The position numbers and the translations under genes were made by a program. 64,000 nucleotides of DNA from Sulfurisphaera tokodaii str. 7 (GTDB lineage: Archaea; Thermoproteota; Thermoprotei_A; Sulfolobales; Sulfolobaceae): contig NC_003106.2 in the NCBI RefSeq assembly GCF_000011205.1, forward strand, positions 310,001 to 374,000, given 5' to 3'. Below, piece by piece: positions 41,092-51,249 of this stretch (its first letter is position 1; every line of letters starts with the position of its first letter). The notes below the pieces were generated by a model, which worked only from the letters and a program-made list of their open reading frames with translations, had not been told where the DNA came from and did no database searches.

Positions 41092-41589
41092 ATGCAAAGC
41101 TCAGCACAAAAATACTGTGAAATGTGTGGTGCTCCTATAAAAGGAAAAGGTATTACAGTTGCCTATGAAGGGAGTATTATTACTGTATGCCTATCTTGTT
41201 ATAATAAAATTAGAAAATCTGCAAAAATAGTTAATGAAAAAGAAATAAAGAAAAACGAAGAAAAGAAAAAAATAAAAGCATCGACACCAAAATTATCTAC
41301 TGAAGTGGAATTAGAAGTAGTAGATGATTATTACAAGTTAATTAAAGAAGCTAGAGAAAGACATGGTCTTTCACAACAACAGTTAGCTCAACAATTAAAA
41401 GTTTCAGAAAATGTAATAAAGAGATTTGAAAGTGGTAAATTAAAACCAACAATACAACAAGCAAAACAATTAGAAAAAATCTTAGGAATCAAACTGCTAG
41501 TACCAGTTGAGTCAGAAGAAGAAGGAGAGGAAAAAGATTTTGAGCTAACGCTGGGTGATGTAGCAAACATCAGAGAGGGAAAGAAGTGA
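41092..41589 (+). CDS. mbf1: Multiprotein bridging factor 1 (MBF1)
   Basis: The 165-residue protein has an N-terminal zinc ribbon ([12 protein letters not shown] ... CLSCYNK), a charged linker, and a helix-turn-helix ([29 protein letters not shown], about residues 85-113). This is archaeal MBF1, known as a ribosome-associated factor. It ends overlapping the hflX start by 4 bp. Confidence 0.93.
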   Translation: MQSSAQKYCEMCGAPIKGKGITVAYEGSIITVCLSCYNKIRKSAKIVNEKEIKKNEEKKKIKASTPKLSTEVELEVVDDYYKLIKEARERHGLSQQQLAQQLKVSENVIKRFESGKLKPTIQQAKQLEKILGIKLLVPVESEEEGEEKDFELTLGDVANIREGKK

Positions 41590-42638
41590 AAGCAATACTC
41601 TTTACAGCAGAGGAATACAAAGACGAAGCCTTATCATTAGCAGAAACAGCATTTTATGAAATAACAAAAATCTACAAAATACCAAAAAAACCAAATCCAA
41701 ATTTTTATATTCAAAAAGATAAAGTAGAGGAAATTAAAAAATTGAATGATATAGATGCTATCATAATTTTTGATTTATTAAAATCAAGGCATTTTATAAA
41801 TCTTAACAAGGAACTTTTAGGAAAGAAAATATTAGATAAAGTTATTCTTCTTCTAGAAATATTTGCGCTTCATGCAGGATCTAAAGAGGCAAAATTGCAA
41901 ATAGAATTAGCTAAGTTAAAGTACGAATTACCTATCCTTAAAGACATGTATAAAAAGACTAAAATTACTGAACAGCAAGGTCCTTTGGGTGCCGGTGTAT
42001 ACGGAGTAGAATCTACAATTAGGCTTTATCAGAGAAGAATAGTAAAAATAAGAAAAGAGCTGGAAGAAATAAAAAAAGCTAAAGAAGATCAAGTAAGGAG
42101 AGTCAATTTCAATAGTATAGCAATTGTAGGTTATACTAACGCTGGTAAAACTACTATTTTTAATTACTTAACTGGGTTGAATCAAAAAGTAGACTCCTCA
42201 ATGTTTACAACTACATCACCTAAAAGATATGCAATACCAATAGATGGAAAGAAAATAATGCTTGTGGATACTGTGGGTTTTATTAGAGGTATTCCGCCAC
42301 AAATAATTGAAGCTTTCTTTGTTACTTTATCAGAGGCAAAATACGCTAATGCTCTATTACTTGTATTGGATTCTTCTTTGTCAAGTACTTTACTGATTGA
42401 AATGTTGCAAAGTTCCCTTGAAATATTACGTGAATTAGGAATATCTGGGAAGCCTATGATCATAGTATTAAATAAAATTGATAAAAATAATGAAGAGAAA
42501 GAAGTAGAGGAGAAAGTAAGTTTAGTAAAAGAATTAGCAAACTCACTCTATACTCCAATAATAGATGTAATTCCAGTATCAGCGTTAAAAGGAATAAATA
42601 TGAATATATTAAGGGATAAGATATTAGCATTAATTTAA
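41586..42638 (+). CDS. hflX: HflX-family GTPase
   Basis: The 350-residue GTPase starts with GTG. The N-terminal HflX domain ends in [14 protein letters not shown], and the G domain has G1 GYTNAGKTT near 180, G3 DTVGF and G4 NKID. HflX binds stalled ribosomes and can split them. Its gene overlaps mbf1, a ribosome factor, and precedes trm56. The frame is full length relative to the family. Confidence 0.92.
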   Translation: MKAILFTAEEYKDEALSLAETAFYEITKIYKIPKKPNPNFYIQKDKVEEIKKLNDIDAIIIFDLLKSRHFINLNKELLGKKILDKVILLLEIFALHAGSKEAKLQIELAKLKYELPILKDMYKKTKITEQQGPLGAGVYGVESTIRLYQRRIVKIRKELEEIKKAKEDQVRRVNFNSIAIVGYTNAGKTTIFNYLTGLNQKVDSSMFTTTSPKRYAIPIDGKKIMLVDTVGFIRGIPPQIIEAFFVTLSEAKYANALLLVLDSSLSSTLLIEMLQSSLEILRELGISGKPMIIVLNKIDKNNEEKEVEEKVSLVKELANSLYTPIIDVIPVSALKGINMNILRDKILALI

Positions 42639-42643
42639 AAGAT

Positions 42644-43168
42644 ATTTACGTTTTAAGATTGCATCATAGACCAGAAAGGGACAAAAGAGTTACAACGCAT
42701 GTAGCTCTTGTAGCTAGAGCATTTGGGGCCAAAGGAATATTTATTCATGGAGAGGATATGAATCTGTTAAAGACCATAGAGAAAGTAAAAGCTAATTGGG
42801 GCGGAAAATATTTTTCAATAGAATTTGTTAAAAATCCAAAAAAAGTAGTTAGAGATTGGAGAAACTCTGGAGGCATTGTGGTTCATTTGACAATGTATGG
42901 AATTCCTATAGATAATATAATGGAAAAAATAATAAATAAAAATACAAAAATACTAGTTGTTGTAGGATCAGAAAAAGTAGAAGGCTGGTATTATTATAAT
43001 TCAGATTATAACATTGCTATAGGTAACCAGCCTCATTCTGAAGTTGCTGCATTAGCTATTTTTCTGGATAGAATATATAAGGGTGGAGAACTAAATATAC
43101 AATTTAGTGATGCAAAATTATCTATTATACCCCAAGAAAGGGGGAAGAAGGTGAGGAAAAATGAGTAG
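42644..43168 (+). CDS. trm56: Trm56, tRNA ribose 2-O-methyltransferase at C56, probable ATT start
   Basis: SPOUT enzyme that methylates the T-loop C56 ribose. [45 protein letters not shown] and [12 protein letters not shown][17 protein letters not shown] are diagnostic. Homologues begin with M-x-V-L-R; here that strand is encoded by ATT TAC GTT TTA AGA at 42644, and the frame from its stop at 42617 has no NTG before TTG 42659, which would cut off the first strand. ATT at 42644 is therefore the likely start, giving 174 residues. It begins 6 bp after hflX. Confidence 0.87.
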   Translation: MYVLRLHHRPERDKRVTTHVALVARAFGAKGIFIHGEDMNLLKTIEKVKANWGGKYFSIEFVKNPKKVVRDWRNSGGIVVHLTMYGIPIDNIMEKIINKNTKILVVVGSEKVEGWYYYNSDYNIAIGNQPHSEVAALAIFLDRIYKGGELNIQFSDAKLSIIPQERGKKVRKNE

Positions 43169-43697
43169 TAGGGCAGAAGAATTGATACTTAGCTTGGCAA
43201 AGGATCTAGTTGGTGAAGATGCAACAGAATTATTAAAGTTTCTCTTAAGAAAGAGAATTGAAATGACAGATGATGATATAGCGAAAGAGCTTAATGTAAA
43301 AGTGAACGAAATTAGGAAAAAGTTATATTTACTTTCTGAGCAAGGTTTTATAACCTATCGTAAAACAAGAGATAAAGAAACGGGTTTATTTATATATTAC
43401 TGGAAAGTAAACATAGATCAGATAAATGAATTATTACTTAACAGAAAAAGATTAGTACTAGAAAAATTAAAGGCGAGATATGAGCAAGAGAAAGATTCTT
43501 TATATTATTATTGTCCTCAAGATAATATTCAATATAATTTTGATGAAGCATTAGAGAATGAATTCAAATGTCCAAAATGTGGATCACCACTAGAATATTA
43601 CGACTCAGAAAAGACTAAAAAATTCTTAGAGTATAAGATAAAACAAATTGAAAACGAAATAGAAAGAGAGACACGACATGGCTCCAATAGTCGTTGA
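43161..43697 (+). CDS. tfe: Transcription factor E, alpha subunit
   Basis: TFE stabilises the open promoter complex. The N-terminal winged helix is [34 protein letters not shown], a coiled helix follows, and the zinc ribbon has CPQD and CPKCGS. One ligand appears as Asp where many relatives have Cys. The 178-residue length fits. It overlaps trm56 by 8 bp and the methyltransferase by 20 bp, indicating a single operon. Confidence 0.92.
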   Translation: MSSRAEELILSLAKDLVGEDATELLKFLLRKRIEMTDDDIAKELNVKVNEIRKKLYLLSEQGFITYRKTRDKETGLFIYYWKVNIDQINELLLNRKRLVLEKLKARYEQEKDSLYYYCPQDNIQYNFDEALENEFKCPKCGSPLEYYDSEKTKKFLEYKIKQIENEIERETRHGSNSR

Positions 43698-44646
43698 TCT
43701 TTTTTCTGGAGCTGGAGGATTTTCATTAGGATTTAAAAAATTAGGCTTTGATATTAGATTTGCAATAGATATTAATCATGCTGCCGCAAGAACTTATGCG
43801 ACAAATTTTCCAACCACTTTAGTTATAGAAGATGATATACGAAATATTACAGGAAGAGATATAGAATATTTAATAGGTAGAAAAGTCGATATCGTAATAG
43901 GAAGTCCTCCTTGTGAACCATATACTGGAGCAAATCCATTAAGAATGAAAGAACCTTTAGATAGACTTTACCTGGATGAAGATGGACAATTAACACTTGA
44001 ATATATAAGAATTGTAGGCGAACTTAGACCAAAGATATTTGTTATGGAAAATGTACCATCCATTATTGGTACTGAATCTCTTAAATCTGCTGTAGAATAT
44101 GAATTTTATAAAATAGGTTATAAGATATTCTTTAATTTTTTAAATGCAGAAGATTATGGTAACCCGTCAAAAAGAACTAGAGTATTTATTTCCAACATAG
44201 AAATAAATCCGCCAAAATCTAAGGAAAAAAAGACAGTTTGGGATGCAATAAAGGATTTAGAAGGAAGAACAGACGTACCAAACAATGAAGTTCAAGAGTT
44301 AAACGAGAATAAAATAAAGGAAATATCAAAATTGGATTACGGGGATTATCTGACCATGTTTAGAGGCAGTAATGGTAAGAATATACCCTTATATGTTAGA
44401 CTTAATCCTTATGATATAGCTCCCACAGTTTTAGGAAATTCGAGATTCATTCATCCTTTCGAAAACCGATTCTTAACAGTCAGAGAACAAGCTAGATTAA
44501 TGAGTTATCCAGACGATCATATTTTTCTAGGTAGCAGAGATGAGCAATATAATCAAGTAGGAGAAGCAGTTCCAGTAGTCTTATCTACCGCTATTGCACG
44601 AGAAATAATGGGAAAAGTATATGGAATTGTTTATAGTGCTACATAA
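43678..44646 (+). CDS. C5-cytosine methyltransferase (Dcm/Dnmt2-like)
   Basis: The 322-residue enzyme has motif [19 protein letters not shown], motif [15 protein letters not shown] with the catalytic Cys, motif VI MENVPSI, motif [18 protein letters not shown] and motif [13 protein letters not shown]. The target recognition part is short. No restriction endonuclease is nearby; neighbours are TFE and SPOUT RNA methylases, so it may be an orphan DNA methylase or act on RNA. Substrate cannot be deduced from sequence. It overlaps TFE by 20 bp. Confidence 0.85.
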   Translation: MAPIVVDLFSGAGGFSLGFKKLGFDIRFAIDINHAAARTYATNFPTTLVIEDDIRNITGRDIEYLIGRKVDIVIGSPPCEPYTGANPLRMKEPLDRLYLDEDGQLTLEYIRIVGELRPKIFVMENVPSIIGTESLKSAVEYEFYKIGYKIFFNFLNAEDYGNPSKRTRVFISNIEINPPKSKEKKTVWDAIKDLEGRTDVPNNEVQELNENKIKEISKLDYGDYLTMFRGSNGKNIPLYVRLNPYDIAPTVLGNSRFIHPFENRFLTVREQARLMSYPDDHIFLGSRDEQYNQVGEAVPVVLSTAIAREIMGKVYGIVYSAT

Positions 44647-45082
44647 CATAAGTAGTACTCAAAGAATTATTGATTTTGCAAAATTAATTTTTAATTTAAA
44701 TATAAATCACTTTATAGTAACAAAAGTAGGTGGAGTAGCAGCACAAGCTGGTGTACCAGAAGTAAGCAAGTTAGCTTATAAAAATAATAAATCATTTATA
44801 ATATTACCAGATCTGAAAGACGCAATAGAAATTTTCAAGCCAGAAGTAGTTTATCTTTTTACACAGTCAGCAGAAAAAACATTTACAAAAGATTTACTTA
44901 AAGATAAAAATAGAGTAATGCTTGTCTTTCCGGGAAATGAAAGCGGATTCAATAAATTAGAATTAAATTTAGGCGAACCAGTTAAAATAGAAGGGTTAAG
45001 TAGCGAAATATCACCGGTTGCTCTTGTAGGCATAGTGACATATTGTTTAATTAATGAAGGGAAAATTTTGAATAAACAATAA
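44621..45082 (+). CDS. DUF2122/COG4080 SPOUT-like RNA methylase family protein
   Basis: The 153-residue product has [79 protein letters not shown] and [17 protein letters not shown], matching the archaeal family annotated as SpoU-like methylase. The catalytic specificity is unknown. The start is ATG 44621 or GTG 44636; the second gives the common M-L-H-N start. It overlaps the C5 methylase and ends 44 bp before tRNA-Val. Confidence 0.75.
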   Translation: MELFIVLHNISSTQRIIDFAKLIFNLNINHFIVTKVGGVAAQAGVPEVSKLAYKNNKSFIILPDLKDAIEIFKPEVVYLFTQSAEKTFTKDLLKDKNRVMLVFPGNESGFNKLELNLGEPVKIEGLSSEISPVALVGIVTYCLINEGKILNKQ

Positions 45083-45126
45083 TTGAAGAAACTTTTATAA
45101 GTCAAAATATATAATAAGTTGTACAA

Positions 45127-45201
45127 GGGCCCGTCGTCTAGCCTGGTTAGGACGCCGCCCTTACAAGGCGGAGGTCCTGGGTTCAAGTCCCAGCGGGCCC
45201 A
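45127..45201 (+). tRNA. tRNA-Val (TAC)
   Basis: A 75-nt cloverleaf: GGGCCCG pairs with CGGGCCC, discriminator A73, anticodon stem CCGCC/GGCGG around CTTACAA (anticodon TAC), T arm CCTGG-GTTCAAGT-CCAGC-type. No intron. It closely matches tRNA-Val (GAC) at 51928 outside the anticodon arm. Confidence 0.95.
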
Positions 45202-45746
45202 TATTTTATGTTCTTCTTATTGCTAGAATTGTAAGTTAATGCAACAGCAAAGATTAAATGTGCAACGATATTAAGTTAAGACATAATGAATACAAAATAT
45301 GCCAAAAGTAAACGTGGGCAAACCAAGACCTTTAGATTCTGGGTTCTAATCTCAAAAGCAGTTTTAGGGAATTAAAAAGTGAAGTAAGGTTTTGTTAAAT
45401 ATTCTATGATTATAATATAAATTGCAGATTTAAGAATTAATAGGAATAAATAGAAGACCTCTTTATCCGATGTTTTTTGCAGATAAAAAGAGAGAAATAA
45501 TCATAATTATGGCAAAGATAAAAGGTTAGAATATTCAATGCCTTAAATATAATATGATAGAAATACCTTCTACGACTAATTACGAATAGAAGTTAATTAT
45601 AATTTTTCGATGTCATTGATTTATAGAACCCTTAAATAGAAATTCAATACTAATAACATAAAATTAATGAGACAGAGTATTTTTAATTTTGATTATTAAT
45701 ATCTGAAGTAAAATTATAGAAAGAATGTTAACAAGTAATTCAATAC
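45202..45746. other. Gene-free AT-rich spacer
   Basis: No gene, RNA or repeat is supported over about 545 bp. The absence of coding and presence of a decayed gene next to it suggest old inserted DNA 3-prime of tRNA-Val. Confidence 0.45.
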
Positions 45747-46193
45747 TTATAATACTTTTTTAGCTACTATTAGCATTTCTCTAACTCTGTCTATGTATGA
45801 AGTGATATCGTTAACTGTAAGTTTTGATTCATGAAATCCCCAGACATGAATTACATACCCGCTATTCCAACTATCCAAAAACCCATTTTCTCAGCTTGAT
45901 TGAAGAGTATTAGAGGCTTTAGCTAATAGATAAGTGTACCATCTGCCTTTACTCATTGCTTGCTGATATTCTGGTAAGTTAAACTTTTCAGCTAAAGCCT
46001 TAACAATCTCTTAGAAACCTTATAAGTCTTCTCTGAAACTTGAATAGGATTACCTCTACTTCTTTCATATATTTTTCCAGCTAACTCAAGCCTAAGCTTA
46101 ATCCCATTTTGAGGATCTTTTTAACAATCCTAGTATGCTCAATTTCTCTACATCGATTTTTTCTTTTTCAGCTCTTTTAATTAGTTCTTCCAT
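45747..46193 (-). pseudogene. PaREP1-family protein gene, broken
   Basis: Read on the minus strand from ATG 46193 the frame starts MEELIKRAEKEKIDVEKLS and then is interrupted by shifts and stops. Fragments in changing frames still read LRLELAGKIYERSRGNPIQVSEKTYK, ALAEKFNLPEYQ, GRWYTYLLAKASNT, YVIHVWGFHESKLTVNDI and ending KKVL. This order is that of PaREP1/DUF4145-like HEPN-fold proteins common in Crenarchaeota and often in mobile multi-copy sets. At least three lesions are present, so it is a pseudogene. Its fold class matches the HEPN gene nearby, but no common origin is claimed. Confidence 0.75.
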
Positions 46194-46613
46194 AAGAGGA
46201 TCTTTATGTTCAAACCTATATTTTTAGTTCGTAGTCTAGCTTATAGCTATAGCTAATATTGCCATGCCGAGTAAGTTTGGTTATTAATTCGAAATTTATG
46301 CTATATTCATAATAGCTTACATCGTAAAGGTTTATCTTAATTTATATCCTTAAATATCTTAGATAGACAAACACTCTTTTTAGTCTTATGAGATAATAAT
46401 TCATAAATGTGAATTGCTAAAGGATCTCTTAATTTATCCTTACTTTGTAAGATAAAAAGTATATATATATTATTAAATTTATCTTGAGCATTATATAGAA
46501 TAAGATTACATATTCGCATAGAGAAATATATATTTAACAGCATATAATTAGTAATAATAAAAACTAAGACGAGTTTATATATATTCTAAAGTAGTTCATG
46601 CATAGAGGAACTA
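46194..46613. other. Gene-free AT-rich spacer
   Basis: No convincing gene is seen. A 68-codon minus-strand frame (46337-46543) has no recognisable domain. The stretch includes a TATA-like TTATATATATT near 46579 on the plus strand. Confidence 0.4.
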
Positions 46614-46943
46614 TTACTTAAGTATTATATAATATCCAGCAAACTTTAAGAATTCTTTCTCATCTTTCTCATCTATTAAGTTTAGATCTACAAGTTCAGA
46701 AATATCCTCTGGTAAAGAGAGATGAATTTTAATGAGAAGCTCACTTAATTTCTTGGCGTCTAAGTTTCTAATAACTAGAGCTATATCTAAATCACTACTC
46801 CCCATAGTCCTCCCTTTTATAACAGAACCGTAAACTATAGCTTCCTTAACATCTACTAAGTTCCTGGCAGAATTAAGTACCAACAATGCAATATTCTTCC
46901 AGTTTTCCTCAAGGTATTTTATTCTCTCTATTCCGAACACCAC
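46614..46943 (-). CDS. MNT nucleotidyltransferase (antitoxin partner)
   Basis: The 109-residue protein has the minimal nucleotidyltransferase signature YGSVIKGRTMGSSDLDIAL, that is GSx10DxD, and a third acidic residue in ELVDLNLID. In HEPN-MNT pairs this enzyme attaches AMP to the HEPN toxin and silences it. The gene overlaps the HEPN gene by 16 bp, as usual for such pairs. Both signature acidic residues are present, so the enzyme is probably active. Confidence 0.87.
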   Translation of the reverse strand: MVFGIERIKYLEENWKNIALLVLNSARNLVDVKEAIVYGSVIKGRTMGSSDLDIALVIRNLDAKKLSELLIKIHLSLPEDISELVDLNLIDEKDEKEFLKFAGYYIILK

Positions 46944-47332
46944 TTATCTCCCCAGACTTTTCTTACAAGATTAATTACCTCCCTAGCGGTATTTAAGCAG
47001 ATTTCTGCATCATCCTTTCCAAGCCCATAAGAAAAATACTGTCCCCTTTGTCTAGCATCTTCTAAAAGAATGAGCTCTCCTCTTTTAGCCTTTATGAACT
47101 CAGAAATTTCATCTTTTAATATAAGTGTTGATAGCACAGATAAAAGCTTTCTTATTTCATGAGTTTCTGGGAACGAGTAACCAAGAAAGGCAATAGTTGC
47201 CTTAATCGCAAGTTCTGCGGAAATTTGCGACATTAATCCAGAAGCGTTATAAAGCCCATTAATAAATGCTTCTTCGGAAGCTTTTAAATATTCTAAAGAC
47301 CTTTTACACAAAGTTACATGAAGCTCATGCAC
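46928..47332 (-). CDS. HEPN-domain protein (putative toxin of the HEPN-MNT pair)
   Basis: The 134-residue helical protein resembles COG2250/COG1895 HEPN proteins: AFINGLYNASGLMSQISAELAIKATIAFLG, HEIRKLLSVL and DARQRGQYFSYGL. Active HEPN RNases carry RX4-6H; here the motif after Arg ends in Tyr (RGQYFSYG), close to the RX4-6Y forms seen in MNT partners whose Tyr is adenylylated. It precedes MNT in the transcript, with a short overlap. A TATA-like TATATGG lies just upstream. Confidence 0.83.
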   Translation of the reverse strand: MHELHVTLCKRSLEYLKASEEAFINGLYNASGLMSQISAELAIKATIAFLGYSFPETHEIRKLLSVLSTLILKDEISEFIKAKRGELILLEDARQRGQYFSYGLGKDDAEICLNTAREVINLVRKVWGDKWCSE

Positions 47333-47764
47333 TATATATGGTTAGTAAGGCAATTTAAAAACCTCATGTTATTGATGATATTATTTGGCTTTACATGATG
47401 TAATAGTGTTTTCCCATAGATTAACTTCTATGCAAAATCTGAATATATAACTATTTTCCATGTATATTTTTATAATAACTTCTAAATATTTAACGCATTT
47501 TCTTTCTATGATTCACATGGTAGTCACTAATTTCCTTTTAAATTTTGCATAATTTATTAACTCCCTATTAAAATTATTTTAAAACTTAAAGTTTCAGATT
47601 CAATTAAATGGCTAGCTCAAAACTGATAGCTATGCTCATAATGACTTCACTAGGTATAAATTTATTAATTAATGAGAATCTCTATAGGAGAAGATGCTAA
47701 GAAAAGGTTTTATACATCCTAATGTGAATATAGAAATATAAATACCATAATGACGATAATATAA
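47333..47764. other. Gene-free AT-rich spacer
   Basis: Nothing recognisable in about 430 bp between the MFS transporter and the HEPN gene. It is AT-rich, with no long frame or clear inverted repeat. Confidence 0.4.
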
Positions 47765-48907
47765 CTATGCTATTCCTTTCCCTTTCGTTTCTTCTATGAA
47801 ATATACACCTATACATGTAATGGTTATGTAGCTTAACATTATGAATATAAAGAGGTTAGAATAGTCTGAAATTAAGAGAGGGGCTAAGGCACCTCCTAGT
47901 ATACTTGCTAGTTGATATGAGAAATTAGCTGCAGTAAACCTATATTTTTTATTAAATATTTCAGTAAAAATTGAGGATTGAGGAGCATATAATGCAGAAT
48001 CAGAGATAGATATAACTATTTCTCCATAATAAATGATCTTCAATGATAAAAGATAACTTCCAACTCCCATTATAATGAGACCTATAATAACTACTAATCT
48101 TCTTCCAATAATATCTGATAAAAAACCAAAAAGCGGTATTGTGAATAGTTGAAATGTAATTGCTTCTAAAACTATTATAGGAAGCTCTTTCAAATTAGAA
48201 TATAGAGAAAAAATATAAGCTGAAAAAACGTAAAAAGCTGCACTTTCACTTACTTTTATACTAATAGATTTTAGTATATTTTTCCAATCATTCAATATTG
48301 CCTCAAATAATGGAATTTTACTACTGAACATTTTTTCTTTGTTTACATCTCTAATTAACGGTAATGCTATTAGAGTTAAAACAGTTATAATTAGAAAAGA
48401 TTCTCTCCAAGGAATTGAATATAAGAAAATTAGAAGAAGCGTAGAAGAGGAAAGTATTATAGCTATAGGTACAGATAATTGAATTATACTCGCAATAGTT
48501 CCTCTAAGTCTATGGCTTGAATAGGTTTCTATTATTACAGTGCTAGCACCTCCCCATTCACCTCCTAGACTTAAACCCTGTAAAATCCTAGAAATAAAAA
48601 CAATAAATATACTCGGTATTAAAACAATTAATGAAGATATGATTAACGTAATTCCAGTTAGCAATAATGCTGTTCTTCTACTAATTTTATCACCTATGTA
48701 TCCAAATAAAATACTGCCTAAGGCCCTACTTATAAAACCCATTATAAATATAGACAATCCTATAAATTCACTAAATACTATAAAAGAAAACTGAGAAAAT
48801 AAGAAAAATGCATACCATTGTGATATTGTTAACAATAAACTACCTATGATTACTCTTTTCATATAACTAAATCTTAATGCGTAACTCTCACTAATATTTA
48901 TTTGCAA
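47765..48907 (-). CDS. MFS transporter
   Basis: The 380-residue protein has about 11-12 hydrophobic helices. Motif A appears as GYIGDKISRRTALL between helices 2 and 3, and GLSLGGEWGGASTVIIE matches the metabolite:proton symporter (sugar/citrate-like) branch. GFLSDIIGRRLVVIIG is the second-half motif A. It is shorter than the 420-450 residue average because loops are minimal. Substrate is unknown. It stands alone next to accessory genes. Confidence 0.82.
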   Translation of the reverse strand: MQINISESYALRFSYMKRVIIGSLLLTISQWYAFFLFSQFSFIVFSEFIGLSIFIMGFISRALGSILFGYIGDKISRRTALLLTGITLIISSLIVLIPSIFIVFISRILQGLSLGGEWGGASTVIIETYSSHRLRGTIASIIQLSVPIAIILSSSTLLLIFLYSIPWRESFLIITVLTLIALPLIRDVNKEKMFSSKIPLFEAILNDWKNILKSISIKVSESAAFYVFSAYIFSLYSNLKELPIIVLEAITFQLFTIPLFGFLSDIIGRRLVVIIGLIIMGVGSYLLSLKIIYYGEIVISISDSALYAPQSSIFTEIFNKKYRFTAANFSYQLASILGGALAPLLISDYSNLFIFIMLSYITITCIGVYFIEETKGKGIA

Positions 48908-49005
48908 TCTATAAAAATTATCAATCTTAGCAACATAGATCTAAATATATTATAAGGTAATATATATAATAAATAGAAAAGATATTTTAAAAAAATAAGT
49001 TACAT

Positions 49006-49684
49006 ATGGTATTTAATCATATTGAAGGAAATGTAAATATTCCAGGGGAAATACCTTGGGAAATAATATTAATATATTTTGTAGTAGCACCAACGCTATT
49101 ATATTTGATTGCAAGAAAAGAAAATATAATCAAAAAATTTACTACTCTAGATAATGTATATATTGGGATAGGTGCAGCTATCGCTACAGTATGGGAGTTT
49201 TTTATAGGAAGTTTTTTAGATAGAGTAATAGCAATAAGTTATATCGATTTAGCGTTTTGGGGGAAGAATGCTTATACTAATTATAGTAGTTGGAATTATA
49301 AGAAAGTTCGGAGCTGGAATGTTATCACTAGTGGTATTTGACGTTTTGGCAGATGCTGCACACTATGGCTGGTCTGGTCAACCACTATTCTTTATTTACG
49401 AAGGTTTAACATATGGTTTATTCATCGACTTGATTATTGTAATAACTAAGGGAAGACCTTTTGAAGGTAAGTATGCTGCACTTCAAGGTGCTTTAGTAGG
49501 CTTCTTGTGGAGTCTGCCAGATCCTCTACTGTGGGAAGGATTTTTAAGACCCTTTATGTATGGTGGTATAGTAAACTGGGATAAAATAGGTTTCGATATT
49601 CTGATGTCTTTTCCGTTTACGATCATAGTTGGTGCGATAACGGCACTTACATCAGTAAGAGTTGCTAGGGCAATAGGAGCATAA
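49006..49684 (+). pseudogene. Polytopic membrane protein, ECF-like, split by a frameshift at a G5 run
   Basis: Two overlapping frames encode one continuous protein. The first (from 49006) ends its sense at DLAFWG, and the second resumes with RMLILIIVVGIIRKFGAGM. The junction is the run TTTTGGGGGAAG at 49255-49266. A one-base change in the G run joins them into about 225 residues with five to six membrane segments and GLFIDLIIVITKGR, resembling YkoE-like ECF S-components for thiamine precursors; that likeness is weak. It may be a real mutation, a sequencing error or programmed shifting. A TATA-like TATATAATAAATAG lies upstream at 48962. Confidence 0.7.
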
Positions 49685-49719
49685 GTTAAACTTTTTTTAT
49701 TATTTTCTTTTTACACCCT

Positions 49720-50967
49720 ATGGACTATAAGGTTAAAGATCTTAGTTTAGCTGAACAAGGTAAAAAACAAATAGAATGGGCAGAAATACACATGCCAGCA
49801 TTAATGGAGATAAGAAAGCAATTTGAGAAAGAAAAACCTCTTCAAGGATTAAGGATTAGTGCTGTCCTTCACGTAACTAAGGAAACTGCTGTATTAGTTA
49901 AGACTCTAAAAATAGGAGGAGCTACAGTTGCATTAGCTGGTAGTAATCCGTTATCTACTCAAGATGACGTTGCTGCTGCACTAGTTGAGGAGGGAATTCG
50001 TGTATTTGCATGGAGAGGTGAAACTGAAAAAGATTATTATGATAATATTAAAGAAATTCTAAAATATGAACCTCAAATAATAATGGATGATGGAGGAGAT
50101 CTTCATGCTTATGTCCACGAAAATATGCCACAGTTAAAACTATTTGGGGGTACAGAAGAAACAACAACAGGAGTAATAAGACTAAAGGCCATGGAAGAAC
50201 AAGGAGTCCTAAGATATCCAGTAATCGCTGTAAATAATGCTTTTACAAAATACTTATTTGATAATAGAATAGGTACTGGACAGAGTACAATAGATGGAAT
50301 ACTTAGAGCAACAAATATACTAATTGCTGGTAAAGTAGCTGTAGTAGCTGGATACGGATGGGTAGGAAGAGGGATAGCTCAAAGGCTTAGAGGTATGGGT
50401 GCTAGGGTTATAGTGGTCGAAGTATCTCCTTTAAGAGCATTAGAGGCAGTTATGGATGGTTTTGATGTAATGCCAATGAGTAAAGCTGCAGAATTAGGGG
50501 AGATTTTTATCACTGCTACCGGTAATATAAACGTAATAAGAAAAGAACATATTCTAAAAATGAAAGATGGTGCAATTTTAGCAAACTCTGGGCATTTTAA
50601 TGTAGAGATAGACGTAAAAGGATTAAAAGAAATGGCAAAATCATCAAGATTGATAAGACCAAACTTGGAAGAATATGAATTACCTAATGGAAAAAGAATT
50701 TATTTATTAGCTGAAGGTAGATTAGTTAATTTAGCTGCAGCCGAGGGACATCCTAGTGAGGTTATGGATTTAAGCTTTTCAAATCAAGCTTTATCGGTAA
50801 AGTATATTTATGAAAATAGAGGAAAGTTAGAGAATAAAGTATATAATGTTCCACAAGAGATAGATGAAACGGTTGCTAAATTAAAATTAAATGGAATGGG
50901 AATAGAAATAGAGCCAATGACACAAGAACAAATAGAATACATGAAACAATGGAGATATGGTACTTGA
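49720..50967 (+). CDS. ahcY: Adenosylhomocysteinase
   Basis: Hydrolyses S-adenosylhomocysteine to adenosine and homocysteine, removing the product that inhibits methylases. [46 protein letters not shown] and the NAD-binding [15 protein letters not shown] are diagnostic. At 415 residues it is the archaeal/thermophilic form lacking the eukaryotic insertion. No close SD is seen, and the AT-rich tract before it suggests a leaderless message. It may supply the SAM-dependent methylases of this window. Confidence 0.95.
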   Translation: MDYKVKDLSLAEQGKKQIEWAEIHMPALMEIRKQFEKEKPLQGLRISAVLHVTKETAVLVKTLKIGGATVALAGSNPLSTQDDVAAALVEEGIRVFAWRGETEKDYYDNIKEILKYEPQIIMDDGGDLHAYVHENMPQLKLFGGTEETTTGVIRLKAMEEQGVLRYPVIAVNNAFTKYLFDNRIGTGQSTIDGILRATNILIAGKVAVVAGYGWVGRGIAQRLRGMGARVIVVEVSPLRALEAVMDGFDVMPMSKAAELGEIFITATGNINVIRKEHILKMKDGAILANSGHFNVEIDVKGLKEMAKSSRLIRPNLEEYELPNGKRIYLLAEGRLVNLAAAEGHPSEVMDLSFSNQALSVKYIYENRGKLENKVYNVPQEIDETVAKLKLNGMGIEIEPMTQEQIEYMKQWRYGT

Positions 50968-51019
50968 CCTTTTTTACTTAGCGTAACTCTTTTAAATCAT
51001 TTTAGCATATTTGTTTATT

Positions 51020-51112
51020 GGGCCCGTAGCTTAGCCCGGTAGAGCGCCCGGCTCATAAAGATCCTTCTCTTGAGAGACCGGGTGGTCCGGGGTTCAAGTC
51101 CCCGCGGGCCCA
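51020..51112 (+). tRNA. tRNA-Met (CAT), with a 19-nt intron
   Basis: Acceptor GGGCCCG/CGGGCCC with A73. Anticodon stem CCCGG/CCGGG encloses CTCATA, then about 19 nt (starting AAGATCC, ending TTGAGAG) before A38, so the intron sits at 37/38. Without it the tRNA is 74 nt. CAT could also be a tRNA-Ile2 (TiaS substrate); the GGGCCCG acceptor differs from initiator tRNA and suggests elongator Met. Confidence 0.9.
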
Positions 51113-51249
51113 TCTTTATTCCTTAACTATTTGTTGTAGGTTAATCATAAAGCTCGTATTAGGTAGAGGATTTAAAAACATCAACGAGAAAACGCGGATT
51201 ATTATGGTAAAGTTTATTAGTAAAGATGTATTGAAATATTGATGGTAGT

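Noticed and set aside
44851-45186. 111-residue minus-strand frame reading NPGPPPCKGG into tRNA-Val (TAC)
   Set aside because: It looks like an int(N) end but has no integrase residues upstream; it is simply antisense of the tRNA and the DUF2122 gene.
46337-46543. 68-residue minus-strand frame between the HEPN-MNT pair and the PaREP1 remnant
   Set aside because: No domain, no ribosome site, low-complexity AT-rich composition; could be chance.
51020-51112. tRNA-Met 3-prime end as second att copy for the tRNA-Val integration
   Set aside because: The last eight bases match tRNA-Val, but the T arm differs (GGGG versus TGGG), as expected of related tRNAs, so it is not an att duplicate.
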